A DNA stretch of 64,000 bases from Lumbricus terrestris (lineage: Eukaryota; Annelida; Clitellata; Crassiclitellata; Lumbricidae), in the NCBI GenBank assembly GCA_949752735.1, contig OX457036.1, positions 86,373,987 to 86,437,986 on the forward strand. The letters are read 5' to 3'. The notes under the pieces are model-generated. The model saw nothing but the letters and a program-made list of their open reading frames with translations. It was not told the DNA's origin and made no database searches. This document shows positions 10,782 to 21,664 of this stretch, piece after piece (within the stretch, counting starts at the first letter, position 1; the number at the start of each line of letters is the position of its first letter). Both the position numbers and the translations under genes were made by a program.

Positions 10782-11620
10782 TTAAAAGATCTTTAAGTAT
10801 GAGGAAGGAATCTCTTCAGATGAATCATCTTCTGTGTCATCTTCGTTTATTTGTAGATAAGACGAAGGAATTTCGTTTGCAGAATTGTTTGACGCTGTGC
10901 TTAACCGATTGATTTCATTTCTTGCCACAGAAACTGTTGAACATGCTGGAAAAGTATCTTCTATTTCTGTATCACCGATCAGTTCAATGTAAGCTGAGTG
11001 TTTCGCATTGACTTTGACACCATGTTCTACTGACGAATCGTGGTCCGAACAAAGTTTAGATTCTGATTCATGACCTTGGCTTATCTCATCACTGTTCATG
11101 TGTTGTTCACCACTGATCAGCTGCAGATAAGACGAATCTCTCGCGTTGACGCCATGTTCAGATACTGATTCATGACCTGGGTTTATCTCATCACTGTTCA
11201 TGAGCTGTTCACCACTGATCAGCTGCAGATAAGAAGAGTCATTCATGTTGACGTTGGCGCCATGTTCAGCTGCAACTGACCGGTCCAGGTCCGAATACTG
11301 TTCCGATTCTGAGGTATGACCAGGTATTATTTCGATGTTATTACTGATGTCCATTGGCTGTTCATAGTCGTCAATGGCGTAGTGGAGGACGGTGGGTGTG
11401 CTTGGTATTGGCAACAGACTGGCATAGCCAGGTGTTGGAAGAGGGACGTCTCGCCTTGGAAACGGCGACATAGGGACATCCAGATCAGTTTCGATGATAT
11501 CCTCTGTCTCTTCTATCTCGTCATAGCCATCCGTATATGCATATGGCATTATCTCATAGTCATCTGACAACGGATGATCCACAGAGGCAAAACTCGATGC
11601 CTGAATAGAATTTGTTCCAC
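10782..11620 (-). CDS. Gene A exon 16: acidic cytoplasmic tail with ITIM-like tyrosine motifs
   Basis: The acceptor ACTGATTTTAACAG|GT opens in phase 1 and reads 278 codons to a stop at 10782-10784. The tail is rich in Asp/Glu/Ser and has no hydrophobic segment. Tyrosine contexts in order: DDYEIM (a YxxM, PI3K-type site), PYAYTDGYDEI, PGYASL, LHYAI, DDYEQPM, EQYSDL, then SSYLQL, SSYLQL, SAYIEL, SSYLQI and SSYLKI. The last five fit the ITIM consensus (S/I/V/L)xYxx(I/V/L). Around the two SSYLQL motifs the tail repeats a unit of about 35 residues (SGEQ.MNSDEI..GHES..EHGV). It shows no similarity to a kinase. A paralogous exon is at 57768-58444. Binding of SH2 proteins is inferred from motif form only. 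Confidence 0.85.
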
Positions 11621-12293
11621 CTGTTAAAATCAGTAGCAAAATAACTAATAGATATAGGCCAGTCCAGAAATCGTAATTCCAATGTTTTTTAAACAGCAAT
11701 TCGAAAGCTAAGCTCCGGTCAACGGCTTATTATTCTCGAGTGTGCATAGGCTACATTGGAATGTGGATAAGATGATCAGCAGTTTGATAGATCGGATTCA
11801 AAATCCTCTCTCTGTCAAGGGCGGATCCATTGTATTGTATTGAATCTACAAATTTGTGATGCTCCTCTCACAGTGCACACCAACCAATGGCGCTAATTGA
11901 ACCTACTGAGGATCCACAGCAGCTAACTTATAATAACTTATAGGTCTATATAGGCTATAGATACATGTAGGCTAACTCTCGTTGCCTATCATCATCATCC
12001 GTATATTTTTCCACCTTAGGCTTAGTCCTTGCCAATCGCAGTCATTGATTATCACGATCCCTGGGTCCCATAAATCTATCTTATGACAATCTTTGCCTAC
12101 AGTCTTTTCCAATAGCACAGTCTTTACATAATTATTTAGCTACGATAGAGAATGCATTATTTGTAGCTCTCTAGCTTGTTAGACCCACTAGACTGTTTTA
12201 GGTATGCTGACGTTTCATCAACGGACGATTTGTCAAGGACTGTGTTCATCAATGACGCTCGTCAAGTAGACAATTCGTAAATGGTAGGCCCAT
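11621..12293. other. Distal part of gene A intron 15
   Basis: This intron segment is homologous to the sequence next to the gene B tail exon (58445-58980); shared words include GTCCTTGCCAATCGCAG and TTTGCCTACAGTC. A hydrophobic open stretch just before the acceptor (LYLLVILLLILT) is intronic: it lacks a start codon and the gene B counterpart carries a stop and a deletion there. No kinase motif is present on the minus strand. Confidence 0.7.
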
Positions 12294-13859
12294 AGTAGTT
12301 GATAGTATAAGCGTACCTAGCCACCTTCCCCCAATAATGAGTAAGAGTTCTCAGCCACCTCCCCCCTCCTCGGTTCTACGCCACCTAAAAATAGATCTAT
12401 GACGTCACTGGCTGAGTAGCACGGCCACGCCCATGACCACTGGCAAGTCTTCCATTTGTCACTTGACCTGTCAATCAACTCTAACGCAGTCACCCCCATA
12501 TACAAAATGGTATACTCCAAAGGGTGGGGTGGCATGCAGCGCGGGTCTAGCCCACAACCAATCAGAATCCAAGGCTGTGGGCGGCGGCAGCCCCAGGGCT
12601 AACATGGACTAACCCATGTGCTGCGGCGGCAGCTCCTGGCTAACATGGACTAACCCATGCGCGGCGGCAGCCCCAGCACTGACCCCCATGTCCAATCAAA
12701 ATCTTCACATTCAATTTTGCCCCATGCGTGAGCCTGTCAATCATAATTTGTGTGTATGTGTGTGTGTGTGTGTGTCTCTTTGTATCTTTGTATGCATTGG
12801 AGGCGCTGGCAGTCGCAACCGTTGGCACATGTGGTATTAATAAAATTGCGTCTACCGGGAGGGCAGGATATGAGCTTTCGTCGCAGGGAGGCGCTGGCAG
12901 TCGTATCCGTTGAACTTTCGTCGCAAGGCGGCGCATGGTCGTTGCCACATGTGCAATTAATAAAGTTCATCCTGTGATCACTGAGCAACCGTTGCAGTAT
13001 TGGAATTTTCAAAAGTCCTTTAAGTTAAGTAGTTGTATATGCGTACATACTCTATCAATTGCATGAAAAATTTATCATAAGTGAAAATTCTTAAATTTTC
13101 CAAAAAAGCTTTATTGTAAGTAGTTGCATAACCATGTGTTTTGGATCACATGCATAAAAAAATTTATCATAAGTGAAAATTCTTAAATTTTCCAAAACAG
13201 CTTTATTGTAAGTAGTTGCATAATCATGTGTTTTGGCTCACATGCATGAAAAAATGTTTCAGTCTTTGAAATTCGTACATTTATGTGCAATTTGTTCAAA
13301 AGTCCTTTAATTTAAGTAGTTGTATATACGCACGTATTGGAACACATACATACAAAATTTATCATAATTGAAAATTCTTAAATTTTCCAAAACAGCTTTA
13401 TTGTAAGTAGTTGCATAATCATGTGTTTTGCACTGACGAATCCAAATGCTCATAGGCCGATCGCACACATGAGCTAGCATGGACTACATGTATGAAAAAA
13501 TATTTATTTCTTTGAAATTCATTCGTTTATAACCAAAAGAGCTGAAATGCACAAATGCGCAACATTTTCAGCTCTTTTCACTCATTCAATTCTTAATACT
13601 TACATCTCTCAACCGTTCAATTGCACAAATTCCACGCATGATTACTTACTTTCTTGTAAAATTTCAACACTTGAACACCTTCAGTCCTTAATACTTGCGT
13701 CTTTCAACATCTTAACTATGCAAATTCTGCAATTTTTCCGTGCATACCTACTTACTCTCAGAATTTTTGCAATTCGATTGCATTTCACTTGCACTTATTT
13801 CTCATTTCTTCAATATATCAGTTCCTAATACTTGCATTTTTGCAATTCAATCGGTTTTC

Positions 13860-15730
13860 ACTTGTACAAGCTTGCACGTATTTCTCATTTCTTCAATCTA
13901 TCAATTCTTAATACTTGCATTTTTGCAATTCAAGCGCTTTTCACTCCATCAGTTCATAATACTTGCGTCTTTCAACATCTCAACCGGGCAAATTCTCCAA
14001 TTTCTTGCATACTCACTTACTTAGTCACAACATTTTTGCAATTCAAGCGCTTTTCACTCCGTCAGTTCATAATACTTGCGTCTTTCAACATCTCAACCGT
14101 GCAAATTCTCCAATTTCTTGCATACTCACTTACTTAGTCACAACATTTTTGCAATTCAAGCGCTTTTCACTCCATCAGTTCATACTACTTGCGTCTTTCA
14201 ACATCTCAACCGTGCAAATTCTCCAATTTCTTGCATACTCACTTACTTAGTCACAACAATTTTGCAATTCAAGCGCTTTTCACTCCATCAGTTCATACTA
14301 CTTGCGTCTTTCAACATCTCAACCGTGCAAATTCTCCAATTTCTTGCATACCCACTTACTTAGTCACAACAATTTTGACATTCAAGCGCTTTTCACTCCA
14401 TCAGTTCATAATACTTGCGTCTTTCAACATCTCAACCGTGCAAATTCTCCAATTTCTTGCATACTCACATACTTAGTCACAACATTTTTGCAATTCAAGC
14501 GCTTTTCACTCCATCAGTTCATACTACTTGCGTCTTTCAACATCTCAACCGTGCAAATTCTCCAATTTCTTGCATACTCACTTACTTAGTCACAACAATT
14601 TTGCAATTCAAGCGCTTTTCACTCCATCAGTTCATACTACTTGCGTCTTTCAACATCTCAACCGTGCAAATTCTCCAATTTCTTGCATACTCACATACTT
14701 AGTCACAACATTTTTGCAATTCAAGCGCTTTTCACTTGTACAAGCTTGCGTGTCACTTGCACATATTTTTCATTTCTTCAATCTATCAGTTCCTAATACT
14801 TGCATTTTTGCAATTCAAGCGCTTTTCACTCCATCAGTTCATAATACTTGCGTCTTTCAACATCTCAACCGGGCAAATTCTCCAATTTCTTGCATACTCA
14901 CTTACTTAGTCACAACATTTTTGCAATTCAAGCGCTTTTCACTCCATCAGTTCATACTACTTGCGTCTTTCAACATCTCAACCGTGCAAATTCTCCAATT
15001 TCTTGCATACTCACTTACTTAGTCACAACATTTTTGCAATTCAAGCGCTTTTCACTCCATCAGTTCATACTACTTGCGTCTTTCAACATCTCAACCGTGC
15101 AAATTCTCCAATTTCTTGCATACTCACTTACTTAGTCACAACATTTTTGCAATTCAAGCGCTTTTCACTCCATCAGTTCATACTCCTTGCGTCTTTCAAC
15201 ATCTCAACCGTGCAAATTCTCCAATTTCTTGCATACCCACTTACTTAGTCACAACAATTTTGACATTCAAGCGCTTTTCACTCCATCAGTTCATAATACT
15301 TGCGTCTTTCAACATCTCAACCGTGCAAATTCTCCAATTTCTTGCATACTCACATACTTAGTCACAACATTTTTGCAATTCAAGCGCTTTTCACTCCATC
15401 AGTTCATACTACTTGCGTCTTTCAACATCTCAACCGTGCAAATTCTCCAATTTCTTGCATACTCACTTACTTAGTCACAACATTTTTGCAATTCAAGCGC
15501 TTTTCACTCCATCAGTTCATACTACTTGCGTCTTTCAACATCTCAACCGTGCAAATTCTCCAATTTCTTGCATACTCACTTACTTAGTCACAACAATTTT
15601 GCAATTCAAGCGCTTTTCACTCCATCAGTTCATACTACTTGCGTCTTTCAACATCTCAACCGTGCAAATTCTCCAATTTCTTGCATACTCACATACTTAG
15701 TCACAACATTTTTGCAATTCAAGCGCTTTT
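13860..15730. repeat. 113-bp tandem repeat array, left arm of the foldback element
   Basis: Units starting near 13963 recur every 113 bp to about 14700, then again from 14848 to about 15700, roughly 15 units in all. A different spacer of about 95 bp (TTGTACAAGCTTGCGTGTCACTT..) follows each block. A variant unit with TTTTGACATTC appears at about 14370 and again near 15256, so a block of about 885 bp was itself duplicated. Reading frames through it (MRLSTSQPCKFSNF...) are a by-product of a period not divisible by three. Confidence 0.9.
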
Positions 15731-17797
15731 CACTTGTACAAGCTTGCGTGTCACTTGCACATATTTCTCATTTCTTCAATCTATCAGTTCCTAATACTTG
15801 CATTTTTGCAATTCAAGCGCTTTTCACTTGTACAAGCTTGCGAGTATTTCTCATTTCTTCAATCTATCAGTTCTTAATACTTGCATTTTTGCAATTCAAG
15901 CGGTTTTCACTTGTACAAGCTTGCACGTATTTCTCATTTCTTCGATCTATCAGTTCTTAATACTTGCATTTTTGCAATTCAAGCGGTTTTCACTTGTACA
16001 AGAAATGAGAAATTCGGGCAAGCTTACCCAAATGCGCTTGAATTGCAAAGTGAAAAGCGCTTGAATTGCAAAAATGTAAGTATTAGGAAGTGATAGATTG
16101 AAGAAATGAGAAATACGATTGAATTGCAAAGTGAAAAGCGCTTGAATTGCAAAAATGCAAGTATTTGTCATTTGTCATTTGACATTTGTCATTTAAAATG
16201 TAGAAAAATCACGAAAACACGACTAGTGGTAGAGTGGAGGAAGCTTGGGAGTGGGAGAAGCAGGCTGTGGTGGAGGAGGAGGAGGCTGAAATTTTCCAAT
16301 ATCATCATTTTTCTTTGCTAATTTTATAAGACCACACATTTTCTGATGTCAAAAGTGTCTAAGTTCCAAATTGTTCTCCATGTTCATAATTTTTCTTCAC
16401 AAATTTTCTAAGTCCAAGCATTTTCTGTCACCAAAAATGTCTAATATCGAAAATTTCTTACATGGTCACAAATTTTTCTTCCCTTGTCATGCTTGAGTAG
16501 CCTGAGGAGAAGGAGCAGAATGTGTATGAGAAGAATATTGGAATTAGAGATATGTATTCAAAGTTTCTAAGTTCGCAAATTTCCTCACATGAAAAATTTC
16601 TATGTCAACAAATTTCTTGTGTGACCACAAATTTATACTCGCACGTTGAGGATATGAGGAAAAAAGAGTAGTAAGAGGTTGATGTACCTCTTACAGATAT
16701 GAATTATTACGCTAAATATACGAATTCACAATATGGAAGACAAGTATTTTGGAATGTATATGTGCAAAGCCGTGTTTTCGTGATTTTTCTACATTTTAAA
16801 TGACAAATGTTGTAGGAATCAAGTGTCTCTTGTTGCGCTCATTTGTTTCCATTACAATACTTTACATTACTTTGTATGAAATTGCAAATTTCGAATGCAT
16901 GAGATGGTAAAGTATGCAAATCTTAGACAACAGAATTAAACCTTTTAGTTTGCAAGCATAAGTAAGTTTAGCTGAGTCAGCACTTTATGCAAGAGTGTCA
17001 GACGCATGCGTCACCAAGTCGTACAGCTCCGCATTCCTATGAATGATGTAAAATCGGTTGGGACTTATAATTGCATCAGATATGCATATGAATTTCTGCT
17101 AATGTTACAACGGATGCAATTGTAATGACATGCATTTAGCTTAAAATGGTGCAGAATTCGTGTCATTGACCAACCAACCTTTGTATTTTATTCGGTAAAC
17201 GCATGCTTTTGGTTAAATTGACGACTCAACCAAAAACTGCACACGATTCGGAAATCGAAAATGTATGAGTCCTACATCTATCATCCTTACACATCATAAT
17301 TTCAAGCATTCGCACCACTGTGAGAACACATCATCCTATAAGACTTTGTGCTGATTGGATGCAAAAATTATACTAGTAAGTAAGCAAGTATATGAGAAAT
17401 TGCAGAATTATGTGATTGAGATGTTGAAAATCGTAAGAATTAAGAGCTGAAGCTTTGAAGAAATGAGAATACGGGCAAGCTTACCCAAATGCGCTTGAAT
17501 TGCAAAGTGAAAAGCGCTTGAAATGCAAAAATGTAAGTATTAGGAAGTGATAGATTGAAGAAATGAGAAATACGATTGAATTGCAAAGTGAAAAGCGCTT
17601 GAATTGCAAAAATGCAAGTATTAAGAATTGATAGATTGAAGAAATGAGAAATACGTGCAAGCTTGTACAAGTGAAAAGCGCTTGAATTGCAAAAATGCAA
17701 GTATTAGGAACTGATAGATTGAAGAAATGAGAAATATGTGCAAGTGACACGCAAGCTTGTACAAGTGAAAAGCGCTTGAATTGCAAAAATGTTGTGA

Positions 17798-18370
17798 CTA
17801 AGTATGTGAGTATGCAAGAAATTGGAGAATTTGCACGGTTGAGATGTTGAAAGACGCAAGTAGTATGAACTGATGGAGTGAAAAGCGCTTGAATTGCAAA
17901 ATTGTTGTGACTAAGTAAGTGAGTATGCAAGAAATTGGAGAATTTGCACGGTTGAGATGTTGAAAGACGCAAGTAGTATGAACTGATGGAGTGAAAAGCG
18001 CTTGAATTGCAAAAATGTTGTGACTAAGTATGTGAGTATGCAAGAAATTGGAGAATTTGCACGGTTGAGATGTTGAAAGACGCAAGTAGTATGAACTGAT
18101 GGAGTGAAAAGCGCTTGAATTGCAAAATTGTTGTGACTAAGTAAGTGAGTATGCAAGAAATTGGAGAATTTGCACGGTTGAGATGTTGAAAGACGCAAGT
18201 AGTATGAACTGACGGAGTGAAAAGCGCTTGAATTGCAAAAATGTTGTGACTAAGTAAGTGAGTATGCAAGAAATTGGAGAATTTGCCCGGTTGAGATGTT
18301 GAAAGACGCAAGTATTATGAACTGATGGAGTGAAAAGCGCTTGAATTGCAAAAATGCAAGTATTAAGAAT
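17798..18370. repeat. 113-bp tandem repeat array, right arm of the foldback element
   Basis: The same 113-bp unit is present in opposite orientation in only about 5 copies, against about 15 in the left arm. The flanking spacer and outer arm match the left arm almost base for base. Confidence 0.9.
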
Positions 18371-19499
18371 TGATAGATTGAAGAAATGAGAAATACGTGC
18401 AAGCTTGTACAAGTGAAAACCGATTGAATTGCAAAAAATGCAAGTATTAGGAACTGATATATTGAAGAAATGAGAAATAAGTGCAAGTGAAATGCAATCG
18501 AATTGCAAAAATTCTGAGAGTAAGTAGGTATGCACGGAAAAATTGCAGAATTTGCATAGTTAAGATGTTGAAAGACGCAAGTATTAAGGACTGAAGGTGT
18601 TCAAGTGTTGAAATTTTACAAGAAAGTAAGTAATCATGCGTGGAATTTGTGCAATTGAACGGTTGAGAGATGTAAGTATTAAGAATTGAATGAGTGAAAA
18701 GAGCTGAAAATGTTGCGCATTTGTGCATTTCAGCTCTTTTGGTTATAAACGAATGAATTTCAAAGAAATAAATATTTTTTCATACATGTAGTCCATGCTA
18801 GCTCATGTGTGCGATCGGCCTATGAGCATTTGGATTCGTCAGTGCAAAACACATGATTATGCAACTACTTACAATAAAGCTGTTTTGGAAAATTTAAGAA
18901 TTTTCAATTATGATAAATTTTGTATGTATGTGTTCCAATACGTGCGTATATACAACTACTTAAATTAAAGGACTTTTGAACAAATTGCACATAAATGTAC
19001 GAATTTCAAAGACTGAAACATTTTTTCATGCATGTGAGCCAAAACACATGATTATGCAACTACTTACAATAAAGCTGTTTTGGAAAATTTAAGAATTTTC
19101 ACTTATGATAAATTTTTTTATGCATGTGATCCAAAACACATGGTTATGCAACTACTTACAATAAAGCTTTTTTGGAAAATTTAAGAATTTTCACTTATGA
19201 TAAATTTTTCATGCAATTGATAGAGTATGTACGCATATACAACTACTTAACTTAAAGGACTTTTGAAAATTCCAATACTGCAACGGTTGCTCAGTGATCA
19301 CAGGATGAACTTTATTAATTGCACATGTGGCAACGACCATGCGCCGCCTTGCGACGAAAGTTCAACGGATACGACTGCCAGCGCCTCCCTGCGACGAAAG
19401 CTCATATCCTGCCCTCCCGGTAGACGCAATTTTATTAATACCACATGTGCCAACGGTTGCGACTGCCAGCGCCTCCAATGCATACAAAGATACAAAGAG

Positions 19500-19533
<34 letters not shown>

Positions 19534-19991
19534 ACAAATTATGATTGACAGGCTCACGCATGAGGCAAAATTGAATGTGAAGATTTTGATTGGACATGGG
19601 GGTCAGTGCTGGGGCTGCCGCCGCGCATGGGTTAGTCCATGTTAGCCAGGAGCTGCCGCCGCAGCACATGGGTTAGTCCATGTTAGCCCTGGGGCTGCCG
19701 CCGCCCACAGCCTTGGATTCTGATTGGTTGTGGGCTAGACCCGCGCTGCATGCCACCCCACCCTTTGGAGTATACCATTTTGTATATGGGGGTGACTGCG
19801 TTAGAGTTGATTGACAGGTCAAGTGACAAATGGAAGACTTGCCAGTGGTCATGGGCGTGGCCGTGCTACTCAGCCAGTGACGTCATAGATCTATTTTTAG
19901 GTGGCGTAGAACCGAGGAGGGGGGAGGTGGCTGAGAACTCTTACTCATTATTGGGGGAAGGTGGCTAGGTACGCTTATACTATCAACTACT

Positions 19992-20313
19992 GCCCATTCA
20001 TTAAAATCAAAGTGTGAATGCAAATAAGTTTATAAAAAGGGTGCGCTTTCTTACAGTTCGCACTTCCAAGCCTCTTAATTAACTTTAGCACATCCAGACC
20101 CCAACTTCCATTTAGGCAAGAATTCCTTACATCATTCCTGCTTCTATTTCAGCAGCGACTTTTCTTTCTATCAATCCAACTTTCATTTAGGCAAGAATTC
20201 TTTTAATTATACCAGCTTCTATTGCAGCAACGACTACCCGTATTCATTGTATCAATCCAACTTCCATTTAAACAAAATTATTATGCTCTTTATAATGAAT
20301 AGCCTATGCAAAC
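19992..20313. other. Proximal part of gene A intron 15
   Basis: About 320 bp between the transmembrane exon and the foldback element. It contains 2-3 imperfect copies of a block of about 85 bp (CCAACTTTCATTTAGGCAAGAATTC) at about 20100-20275. With 11621-12293 this is all that remains of the original intron, about 1 kb, with no kinase exon. Confidence 0.7.
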
Positions 20314-20415
20314 CGGCAGAAATTCTTTTTCGACGAATGCAGCAGTATCGACACATGATTGCCATTACAACCAAAAATATCGACACTACAGCAGCCAGGG
20401 ACAATGACGCAGCAA
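20314..20415 (-). CDS. Gene A exon 15: single transmembrane helix
   Basis: The acceptor ATGATTTTTAG|TT and the donor GCCG|GTTTGC bound 102 nt, phase 1 at both ends. The reading is FAASLSL, AAVVSIFLVVMAIM, then CRYCCIRRKRISA: about 20 apolar residues followed by a Cys/Arg/Lys-rich stop-transfer, so the N-terminus is outside. It joins exon 14 (NYW) and exon 16 (GGTNSIQ) in phase. The gene B counterpart at 60778-60879 has the same length, phases and core (LAAVVSIFLV). Because it is symmetrical, skipping it keeps the frame and would give a soluble product. Confidence 0.9.
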
Positions 20416-20464
20416 CTAAAAATCATAAAATTACACAATTATTTATACAAGTTCAACTGCAACA

Positions 20465-21065
20465 GGCAAAATCATTTGTCTATTTAGGGAGAAGAGTTAG
20501 GCCTACCAAAGATGCAAATTGCACGAGTGACGTTAAATCAAGGCTGGCAATGGGGATGACGGTTATGGACAAACTGACAAAGCTATGGAAAAGTAAGTCC
20601 ATCAGCAACAACACCAAATTGTGGTTGCTGAAGGCTTTGGCTTGGCCAGTGGCGACGTACAGGTGCGAGACCTGGACTTTGAAGAAGCAGGAGGAAAACC
20701 GTATTCAGGCATTTGGAAACAAGTGCATCCGAAAACTACTGAGAATCCCGTGGACAAGAATGATGACAAATAAACAGTTGCACAAATCAACAGGGATTAG
20801 AAAGGCATTACTGGCTCAAACCAAAGCGAGAAAATTGCGATATATTGGACACATCATTAGACAGCCACACGACAGTATCGAGAGTAGGCATAGTCTGATG
20901 ACGGATCTCGTGGAGGGAGTCCTATAAAACGTGGCAAACCCAGGATTTCATGGCTGGACAACATCTCGCAATGGACTGGCCTCCTGGGCATACACAAGTT
21001 GAACGCAGCTCGTCACAGGAGACTTTGGACAATAAAATACACTCCATTCTTGTAGCCAACCGTCG
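20465..21065 (+). pseudogene. LINE reverse transcriptase C-terminal remnant
   Basis: The plus-strand frame reads FVYLGRRVRPTKDANC, then SRLAMGMTVMDKLTKLWKS, LLKALAWPVATYRCETWT, NKCIRKLLRIPWT and RKLRYIGHIIRQ, the post-catalytic region shared by many LINE proteins (YLG..; CETWTL; GHI.R). The catalytic YxDD part is absent. It interrupts the gene A intron: the gene B intron continues without it. Confidence 0.75.
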
Positions 21066-21495
21066 CGATGCGACTACGGCGTTTTGACATGACATGATAT
21101 GACAATGTCATCAACTGAACGTGTAGAAATGTTACGTAAGAGCGAATTTAACCAATGTCTATTATTTCGAACTTTATGGTCAATATGTCAGACCCAGTCA
21201 GTCCCACAATATGATCTTTTGAGTCAATTTAGTTCAATCATTACAATCGAATGACTTAAGTAGGCCTAGCGCATGAAAATTTCTTTAGTCCATTATGCTC
21301 AACTGTTTCTCTGTAAAGACCGACCCAGATGATTATTAAGGAGCTTAAAATAGTCTTAGGTTTTCAACGATTCGGAAAATTCTTTAAATATAGCAATCGA
21401 ATCTATTTGACATGTTGCTAAACGGCATGCGAGGATGCATGACTTAATTTAAGAAACAACTGTCACTGAGAAATTTCTTGGAAAGTTATACTTAC

Positions 21496-21664
21496 ACCAG
21501 TAGTTACTACGTGGATCTGTACCAGTTCCGTCCGACAATGCAGTTGTGACACTGGTAACCAATTCCATATCGGACGAAATCGAGATAGGCCGATCTGTGG
21601 CTTCAAGGTATTTTTCTGAGGAAGACGTGCTTTCTTGCAAAATAACTTTCTCTTGGCACACGTC
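21496..21664 (-). CDS. Gene A exon 14: extracellular Ser/Thr-rich stalk
   Basis: GAACACAG|GAC opens in phase 0. 56 codons read DVCQEKVILQESTSSSEKY, then a Ser/Thr/Asp-rich run, then DPRSNYW. The donor TGGT|GTAAGT leaves phase 1. The composition suits an O-glycosylated stalk just before the membrane helix. The gene B counterpart (62336-62417) keeps the two ends (D.CQ.KVI and SNYW) but is only 27 codons long. Confidence 0.85.

Larger units (their letters stand above)
12294..19991. mobile_element. Foldback-type transposon, 7.7 kb, in intron 15 of gene A
   Basis: Outer ends AGTAGTTGATAGTATAAGCG and its exact inverse bound the element. A perfect 6-bp target duplication GCCCAT flanks it (12288-12293, 19992-19997). 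The two arms are near-identical inverted copies: 12294 to about 16220, and about 17440-19991 plus an inner piece at 16768-16811. Each arm holds a non-repetitive outer part of about 1.4 kb and an array of 113-bp tandem repeats. The middle (16222-17440) is unique and codes for nothing I recognise. Long inverted arms with internal tandem repeats are the hallmark of foldback elements (Drosophila FB/Galileo, sea-urchin TU). No transposase was seen, so it is non-autonomous. Confidence 0.88.

Noticed and set aside
11620..11730. Hydrophobic stretch LYLLVILLLILT just before the gene A tail, as a signal or anchor helix
   Set aside because: It precedes a good acceptor, has no ATG, is closed upstream by TAA, and the gene B copy has a stop and a deletion there. 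The true helix exon is 20314-20415.
12317..12535. 72-codon frame identical at 12317-12535 and 19750-19968
   Set aside because: Identity reflects the inverted arms of the foldback element; no recognised domain.
13860..15730. CRISPR-like array
   Set aside because: Whole units repeat without unique spacers; the genome is eukaryotic and the array lies in a transposon.
13547..18728. Many overlapping 90-160 codon frames (MRLSTSQPCKFSNF...) as a repetitive protein family
   Set aside because: They come from a 113-bp non-coding repeat read in successive frames inside the foldback element; no start context or domain.
21286..21380. Possible helix or alternative last exon (SSLIIIWVGLYRETVEHNGL, with SSLVITFTWVSLQREIVEHSGL near 61560)
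   Set aside because: It is conserved between genes A and B, but so is the surrounding intron. No acceptor gives the needed phase 1 without an immediate stop.
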